64,000 bases of DNA, taken from the NCBI RefSeq assembly GCF_004005495.1, contig NZ_RZYA01000011.1, positions 204,552-268,551 on the forward strand. Direction: 5' to 3'. The DNA is from Streptomyces antnestii (GTDB lineage Bacteria > Actinomycetota > Actinomycetes > Streptomycetales > Streptomycetaceae). Positions 56,308 to 64,000 of this stretch are shown piece by piece. Position 1 is the first letter of the stretch; every line of letters starts with the position of its first letter. The position numbers and the translations under genes were made by a program. The notes below the pieces were generated by a model. It worked only from the letters and a program-made list of their open reading frames with translations, made no database searches and was not told the origin of the DNA.

Positions 56308-58374
56308 ATGCGTCACCTTCCCACCCGCACCTCACGCACCACCCGCCGAAGAGTCGTCGGAGCGTTGGCCACCGGGCTGCTGTGCGCGGCCGGGGTCACG
56401 GCTCCCGCCGCCGTCGCCGCGCCACCGGCCCCCGAACCGGCCACGTCCCCCGCCGCGACCGCCCAGGAGGCGTCACCCACCCTCGCCGACGGCCTCGCCG
56501 CGACCCCTCCGATGGGCTTCAACAACTGGAACTCCACGCACTGCCGCGCCGAGTTCAACGAGTCGATGGTCAAGGGCATCGCCGACCTCTTCGTCGACAA
56601 GGGCCTCAAGGCCGCGGGCTACCAGTACGTCAACCTCGACGACTGCTGGGCCCTGCCGCAGCGCGACGCGAACGGCAAGCTCGTACCGGACCCCGTCCGC
56701 TTCCCCCACGGGATCAAGGCCGTCGCCGACTACGTCCACTCCAAGGGCCTCAAGCTCGGCATCTACACGAGCGCGGGGACGAAGACATGCAGTTCCATCG
56801 GGTTCCCCGGCGGCCTCGGCCACGAGTACAGCGACGCCCAGCAGTTCGCCGACTGGGGCGTCGACTACCTCAAGTACGACAACTGCAACAACCAGGGCGT
56901 CGACGCCAAGCAGCGCTACCGCACGATGCGCGACGCCCTCAAGGCCACCGGGCGGCCCATCGTCTACAGCATCTGCGAGTGGGGCTCCAACAAGCCCTGG
57001 GAGTGGGCCGCCGACGTCGGCCATCTGTGGCGCACCACCGGTGACATCAGCGACAGCTGGGGCTCGATGCTGTCCCTGATGAAGCAGAACCTGCCGCTCG
57101 CCCCGTACGCGGGACCGGGCCACTGGAACGACCCCGACATGCTGGAGGTCGGCAACGGCGGGATGACCGCGACCGAGTACCGCACGCACTTCTCGATGTG
57201 GTCGGTCATGGCCTCGCCCCTCCTCATCGGCACCGACCTGCGCAAGGCATCCGCCGAGACCCTCGACATCCTCAGCAACCGCGAGGTCATCGCCGTCGAC
57301 CAGGACCCCCTGGGCAAGCAGGGCACCGTGCTCTCCTCCGAGGGCGGGCGCTGGGTCGTCGACAAGGAGATGCAGGACGGCAGCCGCGTCGTCGCGCTCT
57401 TCAACGAGTCGGGCAGCCCCCAGCGGATCGCCACGTCGGCCCACGCGGTCGGACTGCCGGACGCCGACGCCTACACGGTGCGCGACCTGTGGCAGCACCA
57501 GAGCTACAACACGGCCGGGACGGTCTCGGCGACCGTGCCCGCGCACGGGACCGTACTCGTACGGGTCTCCGCCGACGAGAAGTGGGCCGCGAACCCGCCC
57601 GCCGTCGAACTCGGCCTGGGCGGAACGCCGTTCGTCGAAGCCGGCAAGCCCGCCGCACTCACGACGTCCGTCACCGATCTGGGCCGCACGCCCGCGCGCC
57701 GGGTCTCCGTCGCGCTGAGCGGGCCCGCCGGATGGAGCGTCGAGCCGTCCTCGCCGACGGACACCGATGCCGTACCGACCGGCAAGGCCCTCACCACGTC
57801 CTGGACCGTGACCGCTCCGGCCGGGACCGCGACCGGCGCGTACGACCTGTCGCTCAGGGCCACGTACCGCTCCCCCACCGGGACGCGCGCCGCGAGCGTG
57901 CTGCCGCTGACCGCGCACGTCGTGGTCGCGCCACCGGCCGGCGCGTCGTCCCTCGGTGATCTGCCCTGGCTGTCCACGACGAACGGATGGGGGCCCGTCG
58001 AGCGCAACACCAGCAACGGGGAGAGCGCCGCGGGTGACGGCCACCCGATCAGCATCGGTGGGGTGGTCTACGCGAAGGGGCTCGGCGTACACGCGGACAG
58101 TGCCGTCGAGTACTACACGGGCGGCTCGTGCGCACGCGTCACCGCGCACGTGGGCGTCGACGACGAGACGGGCGCGAGGGGCACCGTCGCGTTCGAGATC
58201 TGGGCCGACGGCAAGAAGGTGACGTCGACCGGCGTCCTCACGAACACGGACGCCGCCCAGGCGCTCTCGGCCGACGTGAGCGGCGCGCAGGTGGTGCGGC
58301 TCGTGGTGACCGACGGCGGCGACGGGGTGGACTACGACCACGCGGACTGGGGGGACGCGGTGCTGACCTGTTAG
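56308..58374 (+). CDS. secreted GH27 alpha-galactosidase with NEW3 and NPCBM domains
   Basis: The 688-aa protein has a secretion signal (TRRRVVGALATGLLCAAGVT, cleavage near AVAAP at 38), then a GH27 barrel (PPMGFNNWNSTHC, YQYVNLDDCW, LKLGIYTSAGTKTC). The nucleophile is Asp191 in DYLKYDNCNN and the acid/base Asp246 in RTTGDISDSW. A C-terminal beta-sandwich, an NPCBM-associated NEW3-type domain (about 425-540) and an NPCBM domain (about 550-688) follow. It releases terminal alpha-galactose from oligosaccharides outside the cell. GGAGG lies 9 nt before the ATG. A T-run terminator follows. The facing importer would take up the products. Confidence 0.95.
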   Translation: MRHLPTRTSRTTRRRVVGALATGLLCAAGVTAPAAVAAPPAPEPATSPAATAQEASPTLADGLAATPPMGFNNWNSTHCRAEFNESMVKGIADLFVDKGLKAAGYQYVNLDDCWALPQRDANGKLVPDPVRFPHGIKAVADYVHSKGLKLGIYTSAGTKTCSSIGFPGGLGHEYSDAQQFADWGVDYLKYDNCNNQGVDAKQRYRTMRDALKATGRPIVYSICEWGSNKPWEWAADVGHLWRTTGDISDSWGSMLSLMKQNLPLAPYAGPGHWNDPDMLEVGNGGMTATEYRTHFSMWSVMASPLLIGTDLRKASAETLDILSNREVIAVDQDPLGKQGTVLSSEGGRWVVDKEMQDGSRVVALFNESGSPQRIATSAHAVGLPDADAYTVRDLWQHQSYNTAGTVSATVPAHGTVLVRVSADEKWAANPPAVELGLGGTPFVEAGKPAALTTSVTDLGRTPARRVSVALSGPAGWSVEPSSPTDTDAVPTGKALTTSWTVTAPAGTATGAYDLSLRATYRSPTGTRAASVLPLTAHVVVAPPAGASSLGDLPWLSTTNGWGPVERNTSNGESAAGDGHPISIGGVVYAKGLGVHADSAVEYYTGGSCARVTAHVGVDDETGARGTVAFEIWADGKKVTSTGVLTNTDAAQALSADVSGAQVVRLVVTDGGDGVDYDHADWGDAVLTC

Positions 58375-58380
58375 CGGCTC

Positions 58381-58412
58381 GGGGGCCGGTGTGCCGGAAC
58401 CGGCCCCCTTTT
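58381..58412 (+). terminator. rho-independent terminator after alpha-galactosidase
   Basis: GGGGGCCGGT and ACCGGCCCCC form a 10-bp stem with an 8-nt loop, followed by TTTT. It is one of the few here with a T-run. Confidence 0.85.
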
Positions 58413-58441
58413 CCGTACAGCCTCGGAGCGGGGGCACCACC

Positions 58442-59389
58442 TCACAGCGGTGACACGTCCCGGTCCCGCGTGAGCGCCGCCGCCGCCGCTCCGACCAGGC
58501 CCGCGTCCGTGCCCGTCCGCGCCGGGGCCACCGTGAGCCGCCGCACGAACGACAGCGTCGCGTAGTCGCGCAGCGAACGGCGCAGCGGGGCGAAGAGGAT
58601 CTCTCCGGCCTTCGCGACCCCGCCGCCGACCACCGCGATGTCGATCTCCACGAGCGTGGCCGTCGCGGCGATGCCCGCGGCCAGCGCCTGCGCGGCGCGT
58701 TCGAACGAGGCGACGGCCACCGTGTCGCCGGCCCGGGCGGCAGCGGCCACCGCAGCCGCCGACAGGTCACCGTCGGGGCCGGGTCGCCAGCCGTCCTCCA
58801 GGGCGCGCCGCGCGATGTTCGGCCCGCTCGCGATCCGCTCGACGCAGCCGCGCGCGCCGCAGGGGCACGGGTCGCCGTCCAGGTCCACGCTGATGTGTCC
58901 GATGTGGCCCGCGTTGCCCGTGGGGCCCGGGTGCAGCTTGCCGCCGAGGACGAGGCCGCCCCCGACGCCGGTGGAGACGACCAGGCACAGCGCGTTGTCG
59001 TGACCCCGTGCCGCTCCCTGCCAGTGCTCGGCGGCCGTCATCGCGACGCCGTCGCCGACCAGTTCGACCGGCAGGCCGCCGGTGACGGCGCGGACGCGCT
59101 CGACGAGCGGGAAGTCGCGCCAGCCCGGCACGTTGACCGGGCTCACCGTGCCCGTGGAGGCGTCCACCGGGCCCGCGCTCCCGATGCCCACGGCCCGTGC
59201 CCGATCCCACAGCGGGGCAGCCGTCAGCTCGCCGAGCACGGCCTCGACGGCCCGCATCACCGTGTTCCCGTCCTCCCTGGCCGGAGTCGGCCGCTGGGCG
59301 CGCAGCAGGATGCGGCCGTGGTCGTCCACCAGGGCCCCGGCGATCTTGGTGCCGCCGATGTCGAGCGCGGCGACGAGGTCGGTCTGCAT
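58442..59389 (-). CDS. ROK-family sugar kinase (glucokinase-like)
   Basis: The 315-aa protein has the phosphate-1 motif LVAALDIGGTKIAGALVDDH, GIGSAGPVDASTGTVSPVNV, STGVGGGLVLGGKLHPGPTG, the zinc motif CPCGARGCVERI and a C-terminal GGGVAKAGEILFAPL. It has no DNA-binding domain, so it is a kinase, probably for glucose or galactose released by the adjacent glycosidase. It is convergent with the alpha-galactosidase gene and divergent from the LacI gene. Confidence 0.9.
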   Translation of the reverse strand: MQTDLVAALDIGGTKIAGALVDDHGRILLRAQRPTPAREDGNTVMRAVEAVLGELTAAPLWDRARAVGIGSAGPVDASTGTVSPVNVPGWRDFPLVERVRAVTGGLPVELVGDGVAMTAAEHWQGAARGHDNALCLVVSTGVGGGLVLGGKLHPGPTGNAGHIGHISVDLDGDPCPCGARGCVERIASGPNIARRALEDGWRPGPDGDLSAAAVAAAARAGDTVAVASFERAAQALAAGIAATATLVEIDIAVVGGGVAKAGEILFAPLRRSLRDYATLSFVRRLTVAPARTGTDAGLVGAAAAALTRDRDVSPL

Positions 59390-59454
59390 CAGTGTGAGAT
59401 CTCCTGGTGAAAAGGCAGGTCGGAGAATGGCGAGGGATAGTCTCTCCCGCATCT

Positions 59455-59466
59455 GACAACGTTGTC
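59455..59466. promoter_or_regulatory. LacI-family operator candidate
   Basis: GACAACGTTGTC is a perfect 12-bp palindrome with a central CG, the classic LacI-family site. It lies between the ROK kinase and LacI genes and should bind the adjacent LacI product. Confidence 0.8.
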
Positions 59467-59550
59467 CAGGGCCTATGCTCGACGCCACATCCCCATACAG
59501 CATCATGAACCCCCTGGAACCGCAGCGACGACAGGACAGGACTTCCCACC

Positions 59551-60588
59551 GTGGACCGCACCGCCCGCCGCCCCGACAGCCGTTACGGCAACCGCCCGAC
59601 CATGAAGGACGTCGCGGCGCGCGCCGGGGTGGGCCTCAAAACGGTGTCCCGCGTCGTGAACGGCGAACCGGGGGTCACCCCCGACACCGAGCGCCGCGTC
59701 CAGGAGGCCATCGAGGCCCTGGGCTTCCGCCGCAACGACAGCGCCCGGGTCCTCAGGAAGGGCAGGACCGCGAGCATCGGTCTCGTGCTCGAAGATCTGG
59801 CCGACCCGTTCTACGGGCCGCTGAGCCGGGCCGTCGAAGAGGTCGCGCGCGCTCATGGCGCCCTGCTCATCAACGGGTCGAGCGCCGAGGACCCGGAGCG
59901 TGAGCAGGAGCTCGTCCTCGCGCTCTGCGCGCGCCGCGTGGACGGGCTCGTGGTGATCCCGGCCGGTGACGACCACCGCTACCTGGAGCCCGAGATCGCC
60001 GCGGGCGTCGCGACCGTGTTCGTCGACCGTCCCGCCGGGAAGATCGACGCGGACGTGGTCCTCTCCGACAGCTTCGGGGGCGCGCGGGACGGCGTCGCGC
60101 ACCTGATCGCGCACGGCCACCGCCGGATCGGCTTCATCGGCGACCAGCCGCGCATCCACACCGCCGCCGAGCGCCTGCGCGGCTACCGGGCCGCGATGGA
60201 GGACGCCGGGACAGCCATCGAGGACGCCTGGATGTCGCTCGGCGTCACGGATCCGGTGCGGGTGCGCAAGGCCGCGGAGGACATGCTCGCGGGCCCCGAC
60301 CCGGTCACCGCGATCTTCGCGGGCAACAACCGTGTGACGGTGACCGTCGTACGCGTCCTGTCCGAGGTCGACCGCCCCGTGGCGCTCGTCGGCTTCGACG
60401 ACATCGAACTCGGCGATCTGCTGCGCCCCGGGGTGACCGTCGTGGCGCAGGACGCCGCGCAGCTCGGCCGCACGGCCGCCGAGCGCCTGTTCCGTCAGCT
60501 CGACGGTGTCTCGGTGGTGCCGGAGCGCATCGAACTGCCGACCCGGCTGATCACTCGCGGCTCGGGCGAACTGCCCCCGGCCGACTGA
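59551..60588 (+). CDS. LacI-family transcriptional regulator
   Basis: The 345-aa protein has the LacI helix-turn-helix and hinge (PTMKDVAARAGVGLKTVSRV, VNGEPGVTPDTERRVQEAIE, ALGFRRNDSARVLRKGRTAS) and a periplasmic-binding-protein-like effector domain (IGLVLEDLADPFYGPLSRAV, VDGLVVIPAGDDH, HRRIGFIGDQPRIHTAAERL, VALVGFDDIELGDLLRPGVT). It is the probable repressor of the kinase and perhaps of the alpha-galactosidase and importer genes. Start is GTG 59551. Confidence 0.93.
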   Translation: MDRTARRPDSRYGNRPTMKDVAARAGVGLKTVSRVVNGEPGVTPDTERRVQEAIEALGFRRNDSARVLRKGRTASIGLVLEDLADPFYGPLSRAVEEVARAHGALLINGSSAEDPEREQELVLALCARRVDGLVVIPAGDDHRYLEPEIAAGVATVFVDRPAGKIDADVVLSDSFGGARDGVAHLIAHGHRRIGFIGDQPRIHTAAERLRGYRAAMEDAGTAIEDAWMSLGVTDPVRVRKAAEDMLAGPDPVTAIFAGNNRVTVTVVRVLSEVDRPVALVGFDDIELGDLLRPGVTVVAQDAAQLGRTAAERLFRQLDGVSVVPERIELPTRLITRGSGELPPAD

Positions 60589-60610
60589 CGGTTGACCCTT
60601 CGGCGAGCGG

Positions 60611-62284
60611 TCAGCAGACGGGGAGTCCGGGGAGCGGCGCGTCGTTGTCGCCGCCCTTGAGGTAGACGTCACTGACGAAGACGTTCGTATTGCCGCTGTC
60701 GTCGTCCGTCTTCGCCCACCACACGTTCGTCCACTGCCCGTACGTCTCGCGGCGGCCCAGGTTCTGCTGACAGTAAAAGTAGTTGGTGCCGGCGTTCAGC
60801 ACGCCCGCCCGGGTGCCGGAGGCGGTGTACGAGTCGGACGTGCGCCACACCGTGCAGTCGTACTTGCCGCCGCCGGCGGGGTGGCAGGCCGGCGCGGCCG
60901 GTGACGGGCCCGGCCCCTCCGCGGCACCGCCGCTCTTCGTGGGCCGGGGCGCCGCCGGGGCGGAGGCGGAGGGCGCGGGCCGGGTGGCGGACGGCTTCGG
61001 GTCGGGCTTGTGGGACGTCTTGCTGTCGCCCGGCGCCCGTGACTTCTGGTGGCCCTGGCCCGACGGATCGCCCGTGCCGCCCGCCCCGCCCAGGTCGGCC
61101 CGGCTGCGGTCGGGCTCCGGCGCGCCCGTCGTGGCGCCGGCCGAGGCGGCGGCACCGGTCCGCTGGCCGTCCGGCCCGTTGTCGATCGCGGCCACGGTCG
61201 CACCGGCCGCCCCGAGTACGGCGATCACGGCCGCCACGGCGAGCAGCACACGCCCACGACGGGGCCCCCGCGGCTCGGCCGGCACGTCGGAGGCGGCCGG
61301 TGGCGGGGGCCCGAAGCCGGGCGGCGGCGCACTCGGCACGCTGCGCACCGTCGTCTCGCGAGGACGCACCGTCGTCTCGCGGGGGCGTGGCGCGGGCTGC
61401 CGGAGCGCGGCGGTCGCAGTGTCGCCCGGCATCGCGGCGACCGCCTCCAGAAGCTGCCGCGCCCGCTCCGCGTCGGGCCGCGCCTGCGGATCCTTGTGCA
61501 TCAACTCCCGGAGCACGGGGGCGAGGGGGCCCGCACGGTGCGGTTCCGGCAGCGGGTCGACGACGATCGCGGTGAGCGTCGACCACGTGGACGTACGGCG
61601 GAAGGGGGAGGCTCCTTCGACGGCCGCGTACAGCGTGGCGCCGAGGGCCCATACGTCGGATGCGGGTCCGGGGTCCTGGCCCTGGGCGCGCTCGGGGGCC
61701 AAGTAGTCGAGGGAGCCGACCAGTTCGCCGCTGCGGGTGAGGTGTGTGTCCGAGCCGTCGCCCGGGTCGTCCATCGTCGCGATGCCGAAGTCGGTCAGGA
61801 CGACGCGGCCCGAGCGGTCGAGCAGGATGTTGCCCGGCTTCACGTCCCGGTGCAGAACCCCGGCGCGGTGGGCGGCGGAGAGGGCGTCCATGACCTTCGC
61901 GCCGATGGCGGCGGCCTCACGCGCGTCGAGCGGGCCATCCTTGCGCAGGGCGTCGTCGAGCGACGGGCCGTCGACCAGCTCCATGACGATGAGGGGGCGG
62001 CCCTCGACCTCGGTGACGTCGTGCACGGCGACGACTCCGGGGTGGCGCACGCGGGCGGCGGCGCGGGCCTCGCGCTGCATTCTCCGTCCGAGGTCGGCCA
62101 GTTCGGGTCCGGCGGCGTCGGTGTAGGTGCGCAGTTCCTTGACGGCGACCTCGCGGCCGAGCACCTCGTCGAAGGCCCGCCATACGACGCCCATGCCGCC
62201 GCGCCCGAGCCGGGACCGTACCCGGTACCGCCCGGCGAGGAGGCGGCCGCCTCCGTCCGTCTCTTCCTGTTCCCCCGAAGACAC
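60611..62284 (-). CDS. membrane Ser/Thr protein kinase (Hanks type) with extracellular Cys-containing domain
   Basis: The 557-aa protein has a cytoplasmic kinase domain (residues about 20-280): GRYRVRSRLGRGGMGVVWRA, VAVKELRTY (ATP lysine), VLHRDVKPGNILLDRSGRVV (catalytic loop), LTDFGIATMD (DFG) and DYLAPERAQGQDPGPASDVW. A juxtamembrane stretch contains PRETTVR twice, then a helix (RGRVLLAVAAVIAVLGAAGA), a Pro/Lys-rich wall-spanning linker, and an extracellular domain with four Cys (ACHPAGGGKYDCTVWRTSDS, YFYCQQNLG, LPGLPVC). There are no PASTA repeats. GTG 62284 lies within a 14-bp inverted-repeat arm. Confidence 0.93.
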   Translation of the reverse strand: MSSGEQEETDGGGRLLAGRYRVRSRLGRGGMGVVWRAFDEVLGREVAVKELRTYTDAAGPELADLGRRMQREARAAARVRHPGVVAVHDVTEVEGRPLIVMELVDGPSLDDALRKDGPLDAREAAAIGAKVMDALSAAHRAGVLHRDVKPGNILLDRSGRVVLTDFGIATMDDPGDGSDTHLTRSGELVGSLDYLAPERAQGQDPGPASDVWALGATLYAAVEGASPFRRTSTWSTLTAIVVDPLPEPHRAGPLAPVLRELMHKDPQARPDAERARQLLEAVAAMPGDTATAALRQPAPRPRETTVRPRETTVRSVPSAPPPGFGPPPPAASDVPAEPRGPRRGRVLLAVAAVIAVLGAAGATVAAIDNGPDGQRTGAAASAGATTGAPEPDRSRADLGGAGGTGDPSGQGHQKSRAPGDSKTSHKPDPKPSATRPAPSASAPAAPRPTKSGGAAEGPGPSPAAPACHPAGGGKYDCTVWRTSDSYTASGTRAGVLNAGTNYFYCQQNLGRRETYGQWTNVWWAKTDDDSGNTNVFVSDVYLKGGDNDAPLPGLPVC

Positions 62285-62341
62285 CGCTGCCCCGTCCCTG
62301 TGACGCCAGTTAAGTGGCGTCCAGAGTACGGGGCAGCGGTG
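62282..62341 (-). promoter_or_regulatory. long nested inverted repeat over kinase start region
   Basis: CACCGCTGCCCCGT (62282-62295) and its perfect complement 62328-62341 enclose an inner GACGCC/GGCGTC pair. In the minus-strand mRNA, the arm nearest the gene contains the ACGGGG ribosome-binding region and the GTG start codon. It may terminate the upstream transcript or hide the start site. Confidence 0.7.
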
Positions 62342-62375
62342 ACAGAGCCGGAACGGCGTCACAGCACCGGGACGG

Positions 62376-63668
62376 TCAGCGCTCCTGCGCGGTCAGGTCG
62401 CCGCGGCGCGGGCCGGCGAAGCCCTGGAGGCGGGCCAGGGTGAGGCCGGTGATGCGGGTGACCTCGCCGGTGTCGAGGGCGCCGCAGTCCAGGCCGCGCA
62501 GCAGGTAGCCGGCGAGCGCCTTGGCGGTGGCGGGCTCGTCCATGACGTCGCCGTCCGCCGCGTGGTGGGCGTAGGCCGAGAGGCGCTTGGCGGCGGCCTC
62601 GAAGCCCTCGCGGTAGAAGGCGAAGACGGCGGCGTAGCGGGTGGGGATGTGGCCCGGGTGCATGTCCCAGCCCTGGTAGTAGGCGCGGGCCAGGGCACGG
62701 CGGGTGAGGCCGTAGTGCAGGCGCATCGCGTCGTGGACCTTGGCGGTCGTGCCGACGGGCAGGACGTTGGTGGAGCCGTCCGAGACGCGGACGCCGGTGC
62801 CGGCGGCGGCCACCTGCATGACGGCCTTCGCGTAGTCGGCGGCCGGGTGGTCGCTGGCCTGGTAGGCGGCGCTGACGCCGAGGCAGGCGCTGTAGTCGAA
62901 GGTGCCGTAGTGCAGGCCGGTGGCGCGCCCCTCGGCGGCTTCGATCATGCGGGCGACGGCGGCGGTGCCGTCGGAGCCGAGGATGGACTGGCTGGTCTCG
63001 ATCTGGATCTCGAAGCCGAGGCGCCCGGCCTCCAGGCCGTGGGCCTTCTCGAAGGCCTCCAGGAGACGCACCATGGCGGTGACCTGCTCCGGGTACGTCA
63101 CCTTGGGCAGCGTGAGGACGAGCCCGTCGGGGAGGCCGCCCGCCTCCATGAGACCGGTCAGGAAGACGTCGAGCGTGCGGATGCCACGGTCGCGTACGGG
63201 CTCCTCCATGCACTTCATGCGGATGCCCATGTACGGGGCGGCGGTGCCGTTCTTGTACGCCTCCACGACGAGACGGGCCGCGCGGGCGGCGTCCTGGTCC
63301 TCGTCGGCGCCCTTGTAGCCGTCCTCGAAGTCGATGCGGAGGTCTTCGACGGGCTCGCGCTCCAGCTTGGCGCGTACGCGCGAGTAGACGGGCTCCGCGA
63401 GGTCGTCGCTCAGACCGAGCACGGCGGCGAAGGAGGCGGCGTCCGGGGCGTGTTCGTCCAGCATCGCGAGGGCCTGGTCGCCCCAGGTGCGGATGGTGTC
63501 GGCGCCGAACTGCTCACCCGGGACGTACACCGTGTGGACGGGCTGCCGGGTGCCGGGGTCTCCGGGGTAGCGGCGCTCCAGCTCCGCGTCCACCGGGGCG
63601 AGGGAAGCGCTGATGCCCTCGCTGACCGCTCCGGCGAGGCTCGTTGCCACCTTCTCTTGCTGACCCAT
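62376..63668 (-). CDS. HpcH/HpaI-fold aldolase/citrate lyase-like protein (DUF6986)
   Basis: The 430-aa protein belongs to a large actinobacterial branch of the phosphoenolpyruvate-mutase/citrate-lyase fold, which I believe is DUF6986. Features include VHTVYVPGEQFGADTIRTWG, DLRIDFEDGYKGADEDQDAA (metal-binding acidic motif), GIRMKCMEEPVRDRGIRTLD, LVLTLPKVTYPEQVTAMVRL, LGFEIQIETSQSILGSDGTA and LHYGTFDYSACLGV. Such enzymes cleave or form carbon-carbon bonds of 2-oxo or CoA substrates; no substrate is proposed. I chose ATG 63668 (GGAGGG 9 nt upstream) over GTG 63683. A TTCCG/CGGAA operator-like repeat lies upstream. Confidence 0.85.
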   Translation of the reverse strand: MGQQEKVATSLAGAVSEGISASLAPVDAELERRYPGDPGTRQPVHTVYVPGEQFGADTIRTWGDQALAMLDEHAPDAASFAAVLGLSDDLAEPVYSRVRAKLEREPVEDLRIDFEDGYKGADEDQDAARAARLVVEAYKNGTAAPYMGIRMKCMEEPVRDRGIRTLDVFLTGLMEAGGLPDGLVLTLPKVTYPEQVTAMVRLLEAFEKAHGLEAGRLGFEIQIETSQSILGSDGTAAVARMIEAAEGRATGLHYGTFDYSACLGVSAAYQASDHPAADYAKAVMQVAAAGTGVRVSDGSTNVLPVGTTAKVHDAMRLHYGLTRRALARAYYQGWDMHPGHIPTRYAAVFAFYREGFEAAAKRLSAYAHHAADGDVMDEPATAKALAGYLLRGLDCGALDTGEVTRITGLTLARLQGFAGPRRGDLTAQER

Positions 63669-63706
63669 TCCTGCACCCTCCACACGCTCGACGTTCGTTC
63701 GCGAGT

Positions 63707-63721
63707 TTCCGCTTCACGGAA
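63707..63721. promoter_or_regulatory. TTCCG-N5-CGGAA inverted repeat, IclR-type operator candidate
   Basis: TTCCG (63707-63711) and CGGAA (63717-63721) flank CTTCA, just downstream of a possible minus-strand -10 TATACG with GTGACG 17 bp upstream of it. The form resembles IclR-family sites in Streptomyces. The regulator is not encoded here. Confidence 0.5.
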
Positions 63722-63787
63722 TCAAGAATCCGTATAGCGAAGTTATCCGCGCTCGTCACCCGCGTCAATGGTCCCTCGTACGCGAAC

Positions 63788-63820
63788 GGGGCCGCGCGGT
63801 GAAGATCACCACGCGGCCCC
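63788..63820 (-). terminator. hairpin terminator of the etf operon
   Basis: GGGGCCGCGCGGTGA pairs with TCACC-A-CGCGGCCCC (one mismatch, 3-nt loop). It lies 20 bp beyond the etfA stop on the minus strand. Confidence 0.8.
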
Positions 63821-63839
63821 GTCACCAGCCCGGAGAAGC

Positions 63840-64000
63840 TCAGCCCTTGCGGGTGTTGATTTCCTGGGTGAGCTGGGGGACGACGTCGAAGAGGTCGCCG
63901 ACGATGCCGTAGTCGACGAGGTCGAAGATGGGGGCTTCGGCGTCCTTGTTGACGGCGACGATGGTCTTGGAGGTCTGCATGCCGGCGCGGTGCTGGATGG
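63840..64000 (-). CDS. etfA: electron transfer flavoprotein alpha subunit, 3' end (partial)
   Basis: The visible C-terminal 53 residues read IQHRAGMQTSKTIVAVNKDA, then EAPIFDLVDYGIVGDLFDVV, then PQLTQEINTRKG and stop. This is the conserved FAD-binding end of EtfA/FixB, which with EtfB passes electrons from acyl-CoA dehydrogenases to the quinone pool. The gene continues beyond the window. The reading frame stays open to the edge, and a hairpin terminator follows the stop. Confidence 0.93.
   Translation of the reverse strand, partial: IQHRAGMQTSKTIVAVNKDAEAPIFDLVDYGIVGDLFDVVPQLTQEINTRKG

Noticed and set aside
1..64000. tRNA, rRNA and riboswitch genes.
   Set aside because: I looked for cloverleaf, T-loop (GGTTCGAATCC-type) and riboswitch-like conserved stretches and saw none I could support; a covariance-model scan was not possible.

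Overview
This window is a piece of a Streptomyces-type actinobacterial chromosome. The evidence is very high GC with strong third-position bias, frequent GTG and one probable TTG start, many ATGA/GTGA start-stop overlaps, mycothiol- and F420-type enzymes, a PASTA-less Ser/Thr kinase, and a sugar ABC importer with no local ATPase. No rRNA, tRNA, CRISPR array or intact insertion sequence was recognised.

Layout. 1-12.6 kb: housekeeping and accessory genes (TerD-type stress protein, Streptomyces low-complexity protein, MOSC protein, Rv1733c-type membrane protein, a beta-helix/AAA+ fusion, a membrane-anchored hydrolase, DeoR regulator, SRPBCC protein, PLP cysteine desulfhydrase-like enzyme, anti-sigma-type ATPase). 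12.6-16.3 kb: a three-gene SHOCT/ABC/FtsX operon. 16.4-26.2 kb: the most coherent metabolic island. A leftward operon (carbamate kinase, acetamidase/formamidase, amidohydrolase, DUF1097 membrane protein) diverges from PucR, FdrA, DUF1116 and DUF2877 genes. The latter three are counterparts of E. coli AllF/AllG/AllH, which together form oxamic transcarbamylase, so the whole resembles a ureide/oxamate-type carbamoyl-transfer pathway. 26.2-31.7 kb: ROK regulator, AlkB, and an aldolase/SIS/DeoR amino-sugar module with a clear operator candidate. 31.8-32.9 kb: two overlapping genes for a DUF6232 protein and a small protein that share a Gly/Asn-rich motif at their contact ends, reminiscent of bacterial amyloid signalling pairs.

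33-44.5 kb: two MFS transporters (one with a divergent MarR repressor and an operator between -35 and -10), mycothiol-dependent enzyme, two-component system, TetR/F420-reductase pair with twin palindromic operators and 19-bp tandem repeats, geranylgeranyl-reductase-type flavoprotein, M20 peptidase, MBL hydrolase. 44.5-48.3 kb: a four-gene nucleotide-sugar cassette (epimerase, Gfo/Idh/MocA dehydrogenase, DegT aminotransferase, hexapeptide acetyltransferase). 48.4-49.8 kb: kinase-NUDIX fusion and a small protein. 49.9-53.0 kb: an islet (epoxide hydrolase, CGNR regulator, decayed MBL gene) bounded by a 132-bp duplication of the 3' end of a sugar permease gene. 52.9-60.6 kb: alpha-galactoside-type utilisation locus (ABC importer, GH27 alpha-galactosidase, ROK kinase, LacI regulator with a perfect operator palindrome). 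60.6-64 kb: Ser/Thr kinase whose start region lies in a perfect inverted repeat, DUF6986 aldolase/lyase, and the 3' end of an etfA gene.

Recurring theme: at least ten genes lack a Shine-Dalgarno sequence but carry a -10-like hexamer 6-8 nt before the start codon, implying leaderless transcripts. All functional statements come from reading sequence and family knowledge; no database search was run.
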